NCBI GenBank assembly: GCA_039925145.1
Contig: JBDSZL010000071.1
Span: 47,425 to 111,424, forward strand
DNA length: 64,000 bases
Reading direction: 5' to 3'
Source of the DNA: JBDSZL01 sp039925145
GTDB lineage: Bacteria > Acidobacteriota > Vicinamibacteria > Vicinamibacterales > SCN-69-37
The translations under genes were made by a program, and so were the position numbers. The notes under the pieces are model-generated. The model was given only the letters and a program-made list of their open reading frames with translations, was not told the origin of the DNA and searched no databases. Below are positions 32,412 through 40,318 of this stretch, piece by piece; position 1 is the first letter of the stretch, and the number at the start of each line of letters is the position of its first letter.

Positions 32412-35030
32412 TCAATAAATCAGCTGGAATTCGGGCTTCATCAACACGGCCCAGAGCAGGTTCGCGAGTCCGTCCGGAGAGACACCGCCGGGCCGCGCCG
32501 GATCTCGTAGCGCGGCCTCAGCCACCTGGCGCTCGCCCGCCGTCGGTCGGCGACCCAGGGCGTGCCTGAAGACACCGTCGACCGCCTCGCCCTCGGTCTT
32601 CACAGCAAGCGGCGCCGGCAGCGGCGCTCCTGCCATCGGCGGCTGCAACCGCTCGAGGTTCGGCTCTTCGCCAAAGACGTAGAACCGGGTCTGCGGATCG
32701 AGCGTCGCGCCAATGTCGCTGACGGGATTCTCGAGCCACATCACGCCACGCAACCTCGTGAATCCTCGGCCGCCGATGTCGTACACCAGCATCGACGGAT
32801 TGCTGACGCGGACCACCTCATCAGCCGTTGCGGCCCCGATCGCGACGGGGCCAGAGCCGGCGCGCAGCCCTTTGGAATCGCGCGGCGAGAGCGCCGACAA
32901 CGGCGTAACGACACCGGCCGCGTCTACCAGTTCAGCCCTGGCCCAGACAGGCAGCACGCGAGCTGGATCGTTCGACCCGTTTTCCTGAACGATGAGCCAG
33001 AGCATCCTGGCGCCCGACACATCGACGTCGAACACGGCGGGTCGGGCCTGGCGGCCGCTGACGCTCTTGTTATAGAGACTCGTTGGCTCGGCACGCTGCT
33101 GGTTGAGCAGCCGGCGGGCACCGATCGACAGCCAGTGCGTGAGGCTCTCTCCGTTGACCAGCTCCAGTCCTTGAGGGGTCGTTGGCTGCGTGGCGCGGAC
33201 AGAGGTGACCTGGTCCCGCACCGGCCGGCCGAGCGCCCGCGACAGGTTGTTCGAGGGCATCTTCCATGCGCGCACGTACCGGCCGACGCGCAGCGGATCG
33301 GACGGAGTCAGCGCTGGGCCGGCCCCGCGCGCTGCCCCCACACCGGGAGCCAGAGTCGGGGCCCCGGCGCCGCGTCCGGGTCCGGCTGGGCCTGGCGCCG
33401 CGGTGCCTGCGATATTCAATGTGGAGATGCCCCATTCGCCAGTGATCGATCCAACGGCGTCCGCGAACTGCTCGGCGGACAGACGCCGGACCTCGGGACC
33501 TGCAAACACGTAGTCACGAGGCGCTGGCTCTCTGTCGCGCGCCACCGTCGGTATCTGGTACGCGCGTGAACCGACGATGGTTGCGATGAGGTGTTTGAGA
33601 TCGTACCCGTGTTCCGCCAGATCCGCCGCCAGCCAGTCAAGGAGCGCCGGACTCCAGGGACGTCCGTCCATGTCGTCGGGGTTGGCCACGATTCCGTAGC
33701 CCATCAGACGCTGCCACACCCTGTTGGTCACCGTGCGAGCGAGGCGGCCGTTGCGCGGATCGGTGAAGATGGCCGCCACAGCAGCACGTCGATCGCTCAG
33801 CGCCGTCGTCGCCGGAGTCCGATTGAGCTCGGGATAGAGGAAGGCGGGCTCGGCAAATGCCTCCTGGGCGATGTCACATCGGTAGAGCTGCAGTCGACCG
33901 TCGGGCGAGAAGAAGCTGGCGAGCCCGTAAGCGTCCTTCAGCTTCCACTTGCTGATGAAGCTGTCGTGGCAGGCATTGCACTTGAGGTTGACACCCAGAA
34001 ACACCTGCGCGCTGTTCTGCGCCGCCTGCATCCACGGTGTCACCGCCGCGCTCGTTTCGCCGCGCCAGTTCACTCCAACGAGAAATCCTTCGGCGGCCGC
34101 CCCGACCTCCGGGTTGAGGAGGGTCGAAACGAACCGGTCGTACGGCAGGTTCGAACGCAGCGCCTCCAGCAGCCAGGGCGTGATGCTCCGGCGGCTTCCC
34201 GTCTCCGAGTAATAGCTCACACCATCGTCGTTGCGCAGCAGGTCGTTCCAGAACGAGATCCAGTGATCGGCGTACTTGTCGGCATCGCCCAGCAGGCGAT
34301 CGATCAGCACGCGTCGTTTGTCTGAGGATCGATCGTTCTGGAACGTCTCGAGTTCCGCGGGGGTCGGCAGCAGACCCCAGAGGTCGAGGAAGGCGCGCCG
34401 TGCAAATACGGCGTCGGACACCAGGGGCGGTTCTGGCATGCGGTGAGCACGCAGATAGGACGCGACGATGCGATCGGGCGACGACGACCAGGAGCGCCAC
34501 ACCATCGGTGGAGGGTTCGGACGCACGAGCGCAAGCGCCGGTTCCCAGGGCGAGGGCGCGGGAGCCGACACGGGAGTGGCGCGCGCGCCCTCGTCAATCC
34601 ACCGGCGCAGGATCGCGATTTGCGCAGTGGAGAGCGGCGCCGCATCCTTGGGCATCTGGTCGCCACCCTCGCCCATGACTCGTTGCAGAAGCATGCTGCC
34701 GGCGCTGTTGCCGGGACGCACGATCGGCCCGTCCTTGCCCCCTTCGAGCACATCGGCGTACGAGGCCAGCGAGAGACCTCCCTTGCGCTTGTCCTGGCTG
34801 TGGCAGTCGAGGCAACTGTCTTGGAGGATCGGCGCCACGGCGTCAACATAGCCGACGCGTGCAGCGGTGGTCGTCGACGGTGTGCCGACAGGTGTTCGCT
34901 GTGGCAGAGCAGTCTGGCGCGGCTCACCGGTGCGGTCTGGCGGCTCCGTACGCCCCGCGCCGACCGCGATCGCGACAGCGACCCATCCGAGCAGCGTCAA
35001 CCCGACCAACCAGCGCATCCTGTTCACCAT
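32412..35030 (-). CDS. PSD1-type protein: cytochrome c-like, DUF1549 and DUF1553 domains
   Basis: An 872-residue protein with an N-terminal membrane segment (about 5-25), a planctomycete-type cytochrome c domain with heme motif CLDCH (C73, C76, H77), DUF1549 (about 180-400; includes a second CNACH motif) and DUF1553 (about 450-860). The DUF1553 region has a Gly/Ala/Pro-rich insert (PGPAGPGRGAGAP). The proteins are thought to be exported, heme-bearing components working with DUF1501 proteins, of unknown reaction. The start overlaps the M2 peptidase stop (ATG at 35030, stop at 35024), with GGTGGG close upstream, suggesting coupling. A second ATG, 35018, is an alternative. Confidence 0.9.
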   Translation of the reverse strand: MVNRMRWLVGLTLLGWVAVAIAVGAGRTEPPDRTGEPRQTALPQRTPVGTPSTTTAARVGYVDAVAPILQDSCLDCHSQDKRKGGLSLASYADVLEGGKDGPIVRPGNSAGSMLLQRVMGEGGDQMPKDAAPLSTAQIAILRRWIDEGARATPVSAPAPSPWEPALALVRPNPPPMVWRSWSSSPDRIVASYLRAHRMPEPPLVSDAVFARRAFLDLWGLLPTPAELETFQNDRSSDKRRVLIDRLLGDADKYADHWISFWNDLLRNDDGVSYYSETGSRRSITPWLLEALRSNLPYDRFVSTLLNPEVGAAAEGFLVGVNWRGETSAAVTPWMQAAQNSAQVFLGVNLKCNACHDSFISKWKLKDAYGLASFFSPDGRLQLYRCDIAQEAFAEPAFLYPELNRTPATTALSDRRAAVAAIFTDPRNGRLARTVTNRVWQRLMGYGIVANPDDMDGRPWSPALLDWLAADLAEHGYDLKHLIATIVGSRAYQIPTVARDREPAPRDYVFAGPEVRRLSAEQFADAVGSITGEWGISTLNIAGTAAPGPAGPGRGAGAPTLAPGVGAARGAGPALTPSDPLRVGRYVRAWKMPSNNLSRALGRPVRDQVTSVRATQPTTPQGLELVNGESLTHWLSIGARRLLNQQRAEPTSLYNKSVSGRQARPAVFDVDVSGARMLWLIVQENGSNDPARVLPVWARAELVDAAGVVTPLSALSPRDSKGLRAGSGPVAIGAATADEVVRVSNPSMLVYDIGGRGFTRLRGVMWLENPVSDIGATLDPQTRFYVFGEEPNLERLQPPMAGAPLPAPLAVKTEGEAVDGVFRHALGRRPTAGERQVAEAALRDPARPGGVSPDGLANLLWAVLMKPEFQLIY

Positions 35031-36817
35031 CCCACCGGCCTGCCCGAGAGTTGCTGATCGAGGTACGCCTTGAGAGGCGCGAAGTAGTCGAGAATCGCCG
35101 TGGCGTCCATTTGCCGCGAGCCGGTCAACGCTTCGAGCGCGTCGGGCCACGGTTTGGAGGCGCCGAGCTTCAGCATGGCTTCGAGCCGCGCACCCGCGGC
35201 CTTGCTTTCATAGATGGAACAACGGTGCAGGGGCGTTGTGCATCCGGCGATCTTCGAGAGGGCACGATGAAATTGGAACTGGAGGATCCGTGCGAGAAAG
35301 TAGCGGGTGTAGGGCGTGTTGGCTGGCACGTGGTACTTGGCGCCGGGATCGAAGAACTGCTCCGATCGCGGGTTCGGAGGAGCAACACCCTGGTACTTGA
35401 GCCGCAGATCCCACCACGCCTGGTTGTAATGCTCGGGCGTCACCTGACCTGAAAAGACCTGCCACCTCCACTGGTCGATGAGCAGCCCGAACGGTAGAAA
35501 TGCCACGCCGTCGAGGGCGCGCGACATGAGCAGACCGAGATCTCTCGAGGCGTCGGGCGCCTTGTCGATGAGCCCGATCCTGACGAGGTACTCCGGCGTG
35601 ACCGAGAGCGCGATCGTGTCGCCGATGGCTTCGTGAAACCCGTCGTTGGCGCTGCCGCGAAAGAGCGGTGGCAGCGTGTTGTAGGCGCGCTGGTAGTAAT
35701 TGTGCCCAAGCTCGTGGTGGATCGTGGTGAAGTCCTCTTCGGTGGGATCGATGCACATCTTGATGCGCAAGTCGTCCACGAAGTCGACATCCCAGGCGCT
35801 GGCGTGACAGACGACGTCGCGATCGCGTGGCTTGGTGAGCATCGAGCGCTGCCAGAACGTTGGGGGCAGCGGAGCGAAGCCCAGTGACGAGTAGAAGCGC
35901 TCGCCAATCTCGACCATGGTCTTCGGATCGGTCTTGCGCTGTTCGAGGATCCGGGTCAGCGAGTAACCTGGGTCGGCGCCCTGCGGGGCAACCAGCTCGT
36001 AGACGTTCGACCATTCCTGAGCCCAGATGTTGCCCAGCAGGTAGGCAGGAATAGGCCCGGCAGGAGGAACGAGGTCGCCGTAGCGCTCGTGCAGCTTCAT
36101 GCGCACATAGGCGTGCAGCGACAGATAGAGCGGCCGGACCTGGTCCCACAGCCGGTCGAGTTCCTTCGTGAACGCATCGGCCGGCATGTCGTACTTCAGC
36201 CGCCACATGGCGCCCGTGTCGGCAAAGCCGAGCTCCGTCGCGCCTTTGTTGGACAGCGCGACGAGCCGCGCGTAGTCGGCCTTCATCGCGGGTGCGATGG
36301 TGTGCCAGCCCTCCCAGACGGTGCGCAGCTCGCGCGGGTCGTGCGACTTGGCCATGACCTCCGTGATCTGTTCCACGTCCATGCAGGTCGAGGCCACCGC
36401 TGGGTCCGCGCACCAGTGGCCCTTGCCGTAGGCAGCCTCCAGGCGCGACGCAATCGTCATCAACTCTTCGGATTCTCTCGGGTCGTTGGGTGTCGCCAGG
36501 ACGAGCGACACCTTGAGCAGGTCGATCGACCGGCGCAAATCGGCGGGAAGCGTGAGTGCGTCAAATCGCGTCGAGGCCTTGGCGTACTTCACGGCCGCGT
36601 CTGTGGACGCCTGCGACGCACGCGCGCTGATCGCCTGCGTGTCATCGGTGATGAACGTGGCGGCCACCCAACCCGCTTGCGCCGCGGCCCGGTCAAGCTT
36701 GAGCGACTCGATGTTCACCTCGTCCACGAATGCCCGCGCTTCGTCGACGGTCGGCGCCGGTGTCGGTCGAGGTCTTGAGCATCCACTGATGCAGGCGGCC
36801 ACCAGCACGAACCGCAT
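35024..36817 (-). CDS. M2 family (ACE-like) peptidyl-dipeptidase, probable lipoprotein
   Basis: A 597-residue zinc metallopeptidase. The catalytic motif HHELGH (in TTIHHELGHNYYQ) and the downstream glutamate in DGFHEAIGDTIALS match angiotensin-converting enzyme relatives (M2). The short N-terminus MRFVLVAACISGCS is a lipoprotein signal with the lipid-attachment cysteine at residue 13 (or 9). The open frame upstream of 36817 lacks protein character, so I start at this ATG, though its ribosome binding site is weak. It would remove dipeptides from peptide C-termini outside the cytoplasm. It overlaps the downstream DUF1549/1553 gene by seven bases. Confidence 0.95.
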   Translation of the reverse strand: MRFVLVAACISGCSRPRPTPAPTVDEARAFVDEVNIESLKLDRAAAQAGWVAATFITDDTQAISARASQASTDAAVKYAKASTRFDALTLPADLRRSIDLLKVSLVLATPNDPRESEELMTIASRLEAAYGKGHWCADPAVASTCMDVEQITEVMAKSHDPRELRTVWEGWHTIAPAMKADYARLVALSNKGATELGFADTGAMWRLKYDMPADAFTKELDRLWDQVRPLYLSLHAYVRMKLHERYGDLVPPAGPIPAYLLGNIWAQEWSNVYELVAPQGADPGYSLTRILEQRKTDPKTMVEIGERFYSSLGFAPLPPTFWQRSMLTKPRDRDVVCHASAWDVDFVDDLRIKMCIDPTEEDFTTIHHELGHNYYQRAYNTLPPLFRGSANDGFHEAIGDTIALSVTPEYLVRIGLIDKAPDASRDLGLLMSRALDGVAFLPFGLLIDQWRWQVFSGQVTPEHYNQAWWDLRLKYQGVAPPNPRSEQFFDPGAKYHVPANTPYTRYFLARILQFQFHRALSKIAGCTTPLHRCSIYESKAAGARLEAMLKLGASKPWPDALEALTGSRQMDATAILDYFAPLKAYLDQQLSGRPVGW

Positions 36818-36931
36818 CGCGAGCGTCCACGCACCAGTCGTGGTCTGGTGACGCGCGGGACAACGGTCTGTCCCGGCGCGGCGCGAGGGGCACTCAGGGA
36901 TGAGCTGGATGGCCACGCGGTCGCCTCCCCT

Positions 36932-37219
36932 TCAGGTCGTCACGGATGGATCCGCGCGTTGCACCGCCTGTGGCTCCTGCGCGTACCACTCGATGCGGCC
37001 GCATTCGGCACAGATGAGAATGGTGGCGGATGGATCGGTCCAGTCCAGGTTGAACAGCGTGCGAACGGTGCTGTTGAGCATCGCGCGGCCAGGAACGAAC
37101 ATCCCTTCTCCGCAATGCGGACACTGGACCGGCCGCCCGGCCACGACGTACGCGCTCGGTGCCGTGCCTTCCTTGAAGCCGGAGACGCCGGCCTTCAGCG
37201 CTTCGAAAAACCGTCCCAT
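36932..37219 (-). CDS. Small zinc-ribbon protein
   Basis: A 95-residue protein with two cysteine pairs, CPHC (about residues 33-36) and CAEC (about 70-73), spaced as in a zinc ribbon, and otherwise no known motif. The ATG is supported by AGGAG upstream. It is probably a cytoplasmic nucleic-acid-binding or regulatory protein; the function is unknown. It lies 87 bases after the YdeI-like gene and 114 bases before the M2 peptidase gene, all on one strand. Confidence 0.8.
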   Translation of the reverse strand: MGRFFEALKAGVSGFKEGTAPSAYVVAGRPVQCPHCGEGMFVPGRAMLNSTVRTLFNLDWTDPSATILICAECGRIEWYAQEPQAVQRADPSVTT

Positions 37220-37306
37220 GATCGCTCCTGCTGCGGCGCGGCACCCGTCTGACCAGGGCCCGCTCCTGGATCTTCTGCTCTTACCCGACGATGGCCCACG
37301 GCGGCT

Positions 37307-37915
37307 TCAGCGCCGCACTTCGGCCACGATGGTGTCGCCGCGTTCGAGCATCGCGACGAGGGCCGCGATTTTGCGCGCACGGCCCGCCGGCGTTTTCATG
37401 CTGTTCGTACGATACGTCAGCGCAAACAGATTCAGACGGCTGAGTGTGAGGAACATCTTCAGGGCACGAGGGCTTGCCTCGATCGCGGTGCGCAGATCAT
37501 CAGGCACCGTCTCGCGTGAGGCGCTCCGGATCGGCGCGTACGCCGCATCCCAACGTCCATCGGCTTTGGCGGCGTCGACCTGCTTCTGTCCGTGCGGCGT
37601 CATCCGGCCGGCCCGTACGAGCCGGCTGATGTTGTCCCGGTTGACCTGGCTCCAGACACTCCGCGGCCGGCGTGGTGTGAACCGCTGCAGAAACGTCTGT
37701 TCGTCGAACGACTTGCGGATTCCGTCAATCCAGCCCCAGCACAACGCCACATCGATCGCCTGGGCATGAGTCACGGTGGGCAGGCCGGATCCCTTCTTAT
37801 AGATGCGCAACCAGAGCTCGGGCGCACGCTGGTGGTTGGCCGCAAGCCATCGCTCGAATGCCGCCTCCGTGCGGAAGCTCTTGATATGCCTGGGATCGGG
37901 GATGACGGGCGCCAT
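37307..37915 (-). CDS. YdeI/OmpD-associated family protein
   Basis: A 202-residue cytoplasmic protein. The family segments are visible: FERWLAANH, ELWLRIYKKGSG, ALCWGWIDGIRKSFDE, FLQRFTPRRPRSVWSQVN and the C-terminal KTPAGRARKI. In enteric bacteria YdeI is linked to resistance to cationic peptides, but in other bacteria the role is unknown. The start lies nine bases after the type II topoisomerase stop codon, which suggests a common transcript. No signal peptide is present. Confidence 0.88.
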   Translation of the reverse strand: MAPVIPDPRHIKSFRTEAAFERWLAANHQRAPELWLRIYKKGSGLPTVTHAQAIDVALCWGWIDGIRKSFDEQTFLQRFTPRRPRSVWSQVNRDNISRLVRAGRMTPHGQKQVDAAKADGRWDAAYAPIRSASRETVPDDLRTAIEASPRALKMFLTLSRLNLFALTYRTNSMKTPAGRARKIAALVAMLERGDTIVAEVRR

Positions 37916-37924
37916 GATGCGAGA

Positions 37925-39847
37925 CTACACGTCGAGTTCTTCGGCCTCTTCCGCACGTTCCATGATGAATCGAAACCTCGCGGACGGATCCTTCCCCATC
38001 AGCTCGTTGATGACGCGATCCGTCACGATCTGATCGGAGATCTCGACCTTCAGCAACCGTCGCGTACGCGGATTCAGCGTCGTCTCCCACAGCACCTTGG
38101 GCATCATCTCTCCAAGGCCCTTGAACCGCGTGATCTCGGTCTTGGACTTGGCGCCAATGCGCCTGAGAATTATGTCGCGGTGCCCCTCGTCGGTCGCCCA
38201 GAACGTCTCCTTGCCAGCGTCGATGCGGAACAGAGGCGGCTGCGCCAGGTAGAGATGACCACCGTTGATCAGGCCCGGCATGTGGCGGTAGATGAACGTC
38301 ATCAGCAGCGTCGCGATGTGGTGGCCGTCTGAATCGGCGTCAGCCAGAATGATCACCCGACCGTACCGCAATCGCGAGATGTCGAAATTCTTGCCGATGC
38401 CACAGCCGAGGGCGGTCACCAGGTCGGCCAATTCCTTGTTCTCGAGCACCTTCGCGAGCGAGGCGCTCTCGGCGTTGAGCACTTTGCCACGCAGCGGCAG
38501 AATCGCCTGGCGCGCCCGGTCGCGCCCCTGCTTCGCAGATCCTCCGGCCGAGTCGCCCTCGACGATGAAGATCTCGCTGCCCTCGCGGCCAGGCAGCGTG
38601 CAATCGCTGAGCTTGCCCGGAAGCGTGAGCCGAGACGACGTGGCGCTCTTGCGCGTGACCTCCGCCTGCGCCGCCCGGCTCGCCTCGCGCGCGCGGGCCG
38701 CCAGGATGATGCGCGCCACGATCGCCTGCGCCATCGTGGTGTTCTCGTTGAGCCAGTGCTCGAGCGCCGGACGCGCCATGGAGTCGATTGTCGCGGTCAC
38801 CTCGGGATTGTTCAGTCGATCCTTGGTCTGTCCCTGGAACTGTGGCTCCTTGATGAAAATGCTCAGGACCCCAATCAGGCCCTCCCGAATGTCCTCAGCC
38901 GTGAGCGTCACGCCCTTCGGCGAGAGGTTGTGGGTGTCGATGAAATTGCGTATCGCTTTGCCGATCCCGGTCCGCAGCCCGTTCTCGTGCGTGCCGCCCG
39001 ATGCGGTCGGAATCCCGTTCACGTAGCTGCGTAGGTGCTCGTCGGTCGCCTCCGTCCAGCGCAGGACGAGATCGAGGCGGAGGCCCGTCTCTTCGTGTTC
39101 GCGCGTCAGCGCAAATGGCTGTTCGTGCACGGGCGTCGCGTGGCGCTCCGCCAGGATCTTTCGGAGGTAGTCGCCCAGCCCTTCTTCGTGCTGAAAGACC
39201 TCACGCGCCGGCTGCCCGCTCTCGGCCGCTTCGTTCTCGAAGCTGATCTTGAGACCTCGATGCAGGTAGCTCGCGATTTCGATGCGCTCGCGAATTGTGG
39301 CCGCGTCGAATTCCGTCTTGGGAAAGATGGTTGGGTCGGGGTGAAAGAACACAGTGGTGCCCGTGCCCCGCGCCGGTCCCAGCTTCTTGACAGTGCCGAC
39401 GGGAACGCCCTGCTTGAAGCGCTGCTCCCACGTCGCGCCGTCGCGTCGCACCGTCGCCACGAGCTCGCGCGAGAGCGCATTGACGACCGACGCACCCACG
39501 CCGTGCAATCCTCCGGCGGTCTTGTAATTCTGCCCTTCGAATTTTCCGCCCGCGTGCAGTGTCGTGAAGATCACTTCGAGCGCGCTGGTCTTCGTGTGCG
39601 GGTGCTTGTCCACCGGTATCCCGCGCCCATCGTCCTGCACGGTCAGTGACGAACCGTCCTTGTGGAGCGCAACGACGATGTTGGAGGCGTGTCCGTTCAT
39701 GGCCTCGTCGATGGCGTTGTCGAGAATTTCCCAGACGAGGTGGTGCAGTCCGGAGGCTCCGACGCCGCCGATGTACATGCCTGGCCGGCGGCGGACAGGT
39801 TCGAGCCCTTCCAGAACAGTGATGTCTTTGGCGGTATAGGTCGACAC
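37925..39847 (-). CDS. Type IIA topoisomerase subunit B (ParE/GyrB)
   Basis: A 640-residue ATPase subunit. It has the GHKL ATP-binding motifs (EILDNAIDEAMNG, DDGRGIPVD and GLHGVGASVVNALS), the transducer domain, and TOPRIM with EGDSAGGSAKQGRDR and DADSDGHHI. The short length, without a long TOPRIM insert, is closer to ParE-type proteins, but sequence alone does not separate gyrase from topoisomerase IV. Its ParC-like partner lies 15 kb away at 55253. The open frame runs 84 codons further upstream across the PadR promoter; the start is taken as the GTG at 39847, matching family N-termini. No ribosome binding site is seen; a TACTAT -10-like element lies 11 bases upstream. Confidence 0.93.
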   Translation of the reverse strand: MSTYTAKDITVLEGLEPVRRRPGMYIGGVGASGLHHLVWEILDNAIDEAMNGHASNIVVALHKDGSSLTVQDDGRGIPVDKHPHTKTSALEVIFTTLHAGGKFEGQNYKTAGGLHGVGASVVNALSRELVATVRRDGATWEQRFKQGVPVGTVKKLGPARGTGTTVFFHPDPTIFPKTEFDAATIRERIEIASYLHRGLKISFENEAAESGQPAREVFQHEEGLGDYLRKILAERHATPVHEQPFALTREHEETGLRLDLVLRWTEATDEHLRSYVNGIPTASGGTHENGLRTGIGKAIRNFIDTHNLSPKGVTLTAEDIREGLIGVLSIFIKEPQFQGQTKDRLNNPEVTATIDSMARPALEHWLNENTTMAQAIVARIILAARAREASRAAQAEVTRKSATSSRLTLPGKLSDCTLPGREGSEIFIVEGDSAGGSAKQGRDRARQAILPLRGKVLNAESASLAKVLENKELADLVTALGCGIGKNFDISRLRYGRVIILADADSDGHHIATLLMTFIYRHMPGLINGGHLYLAQPPLFRIDAGKETFWATDEGHRDIILRRIGAKSKTEITRFKGLGEMMPKVLWETTLNPRTRRLLKVEISDQIVTDRVINELMGKDPSARFRFIMERAEEAEELDV

Positions 39848-39914
39848 GTTGGAGAAGCATAGTAGCAGGCGCCGCTCGCGTGTCTGGGACAGCCTGTCGA
39901 TTGGTCCAGTTGCT

Positions 39915-39955
39915 TTCCCAAAGGAGTGATGCCAGACTGGGGTCACCTTTGGGAA
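39915..39955 (+). promoter_or_regulatory. Inverted repeat upstream of PadR1, candidate operator
   Basis: Perfect ten-base arms TTCCCAAAGG (39915-39924) and CCTTTGGGAA (39946-39955) are separated by 21 bases; allowing one mismatch, the arms extend two more bases outward on each side. The right arm overlaps the GGGAAGG ribosome binding site of PadR1, which starts at 39962. It lies between the divergent parE-like and padR-like genes. A site for the PadR protein is the natural guess, since PadR regulators commonly control their own operons. An RNA hairpin covering the ribosome binding site is the alternative. Confidence 0.6.
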
Positions 39956-39961
39956 GGCCAA

Positions 39962-40318
39962 ATGAGCGACACAACACGACACGACCGCGCTGAAGTCTGG
40001 CAGGGCACCCTGGCCCTTATGGTGCTCAAGACCCTGGAAACCCTGGGGCCGCTCCACGGCTTTGGTGTCGCCCGGCGAATCGAGCAAACGAGCGGGCACC
40101 GGCTGTCACTCAACCCCGGCACGCTCTACCCCACCCTGCTCAAGCTCGAACAGGAGGGCTATATCGACTCTGAGTGGGGAACGTCGGATAACAACCGTCG
40201 CGCCCGCTTTTACCGCCTCACCCGCGCCGGGCGCAAGCAGGTAGCGCACGAAACCCGCGAATGGGAGAAAGCCACCGACATCGTGGCGCAGTTCCTCGCG
40301 CCAAAGGTGCCGCGATGA
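39962..40318 (+). CDS. PadR family transcriptional regulator (PadR1)
   Basis: A 118-residue winged-helix regulator with the PadR features VWQGTLALMVLKTLETLGPLHGFGVARRIEQTSG, LNPGTLYPTLLKLEQEGYI and SDNNRRARFYRLTRAGRKQ. The start at 39962 has GGAAGG four bases upstream; an ATG 12 codons earlier lies inside the inverted repeat. Its stop overlaps the ADOP gene start in ATGA, so the two are translationally coupled. PadR-ADOP pairs are a hallmark of Acidobacteriota, where the regulator is thought to control the permease. Confidence 0.93.
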   Translation: MSDTTRHDRAEVWQGTLALMVLKTLETLGPLHGFGVARRIEQTSGHRLSLNPGTLYPTLLKLEQEGYIDSEWGTSDNNRRARFYRLTRAGRKQVAHETREWEKATDIVAQFLAPKVPR

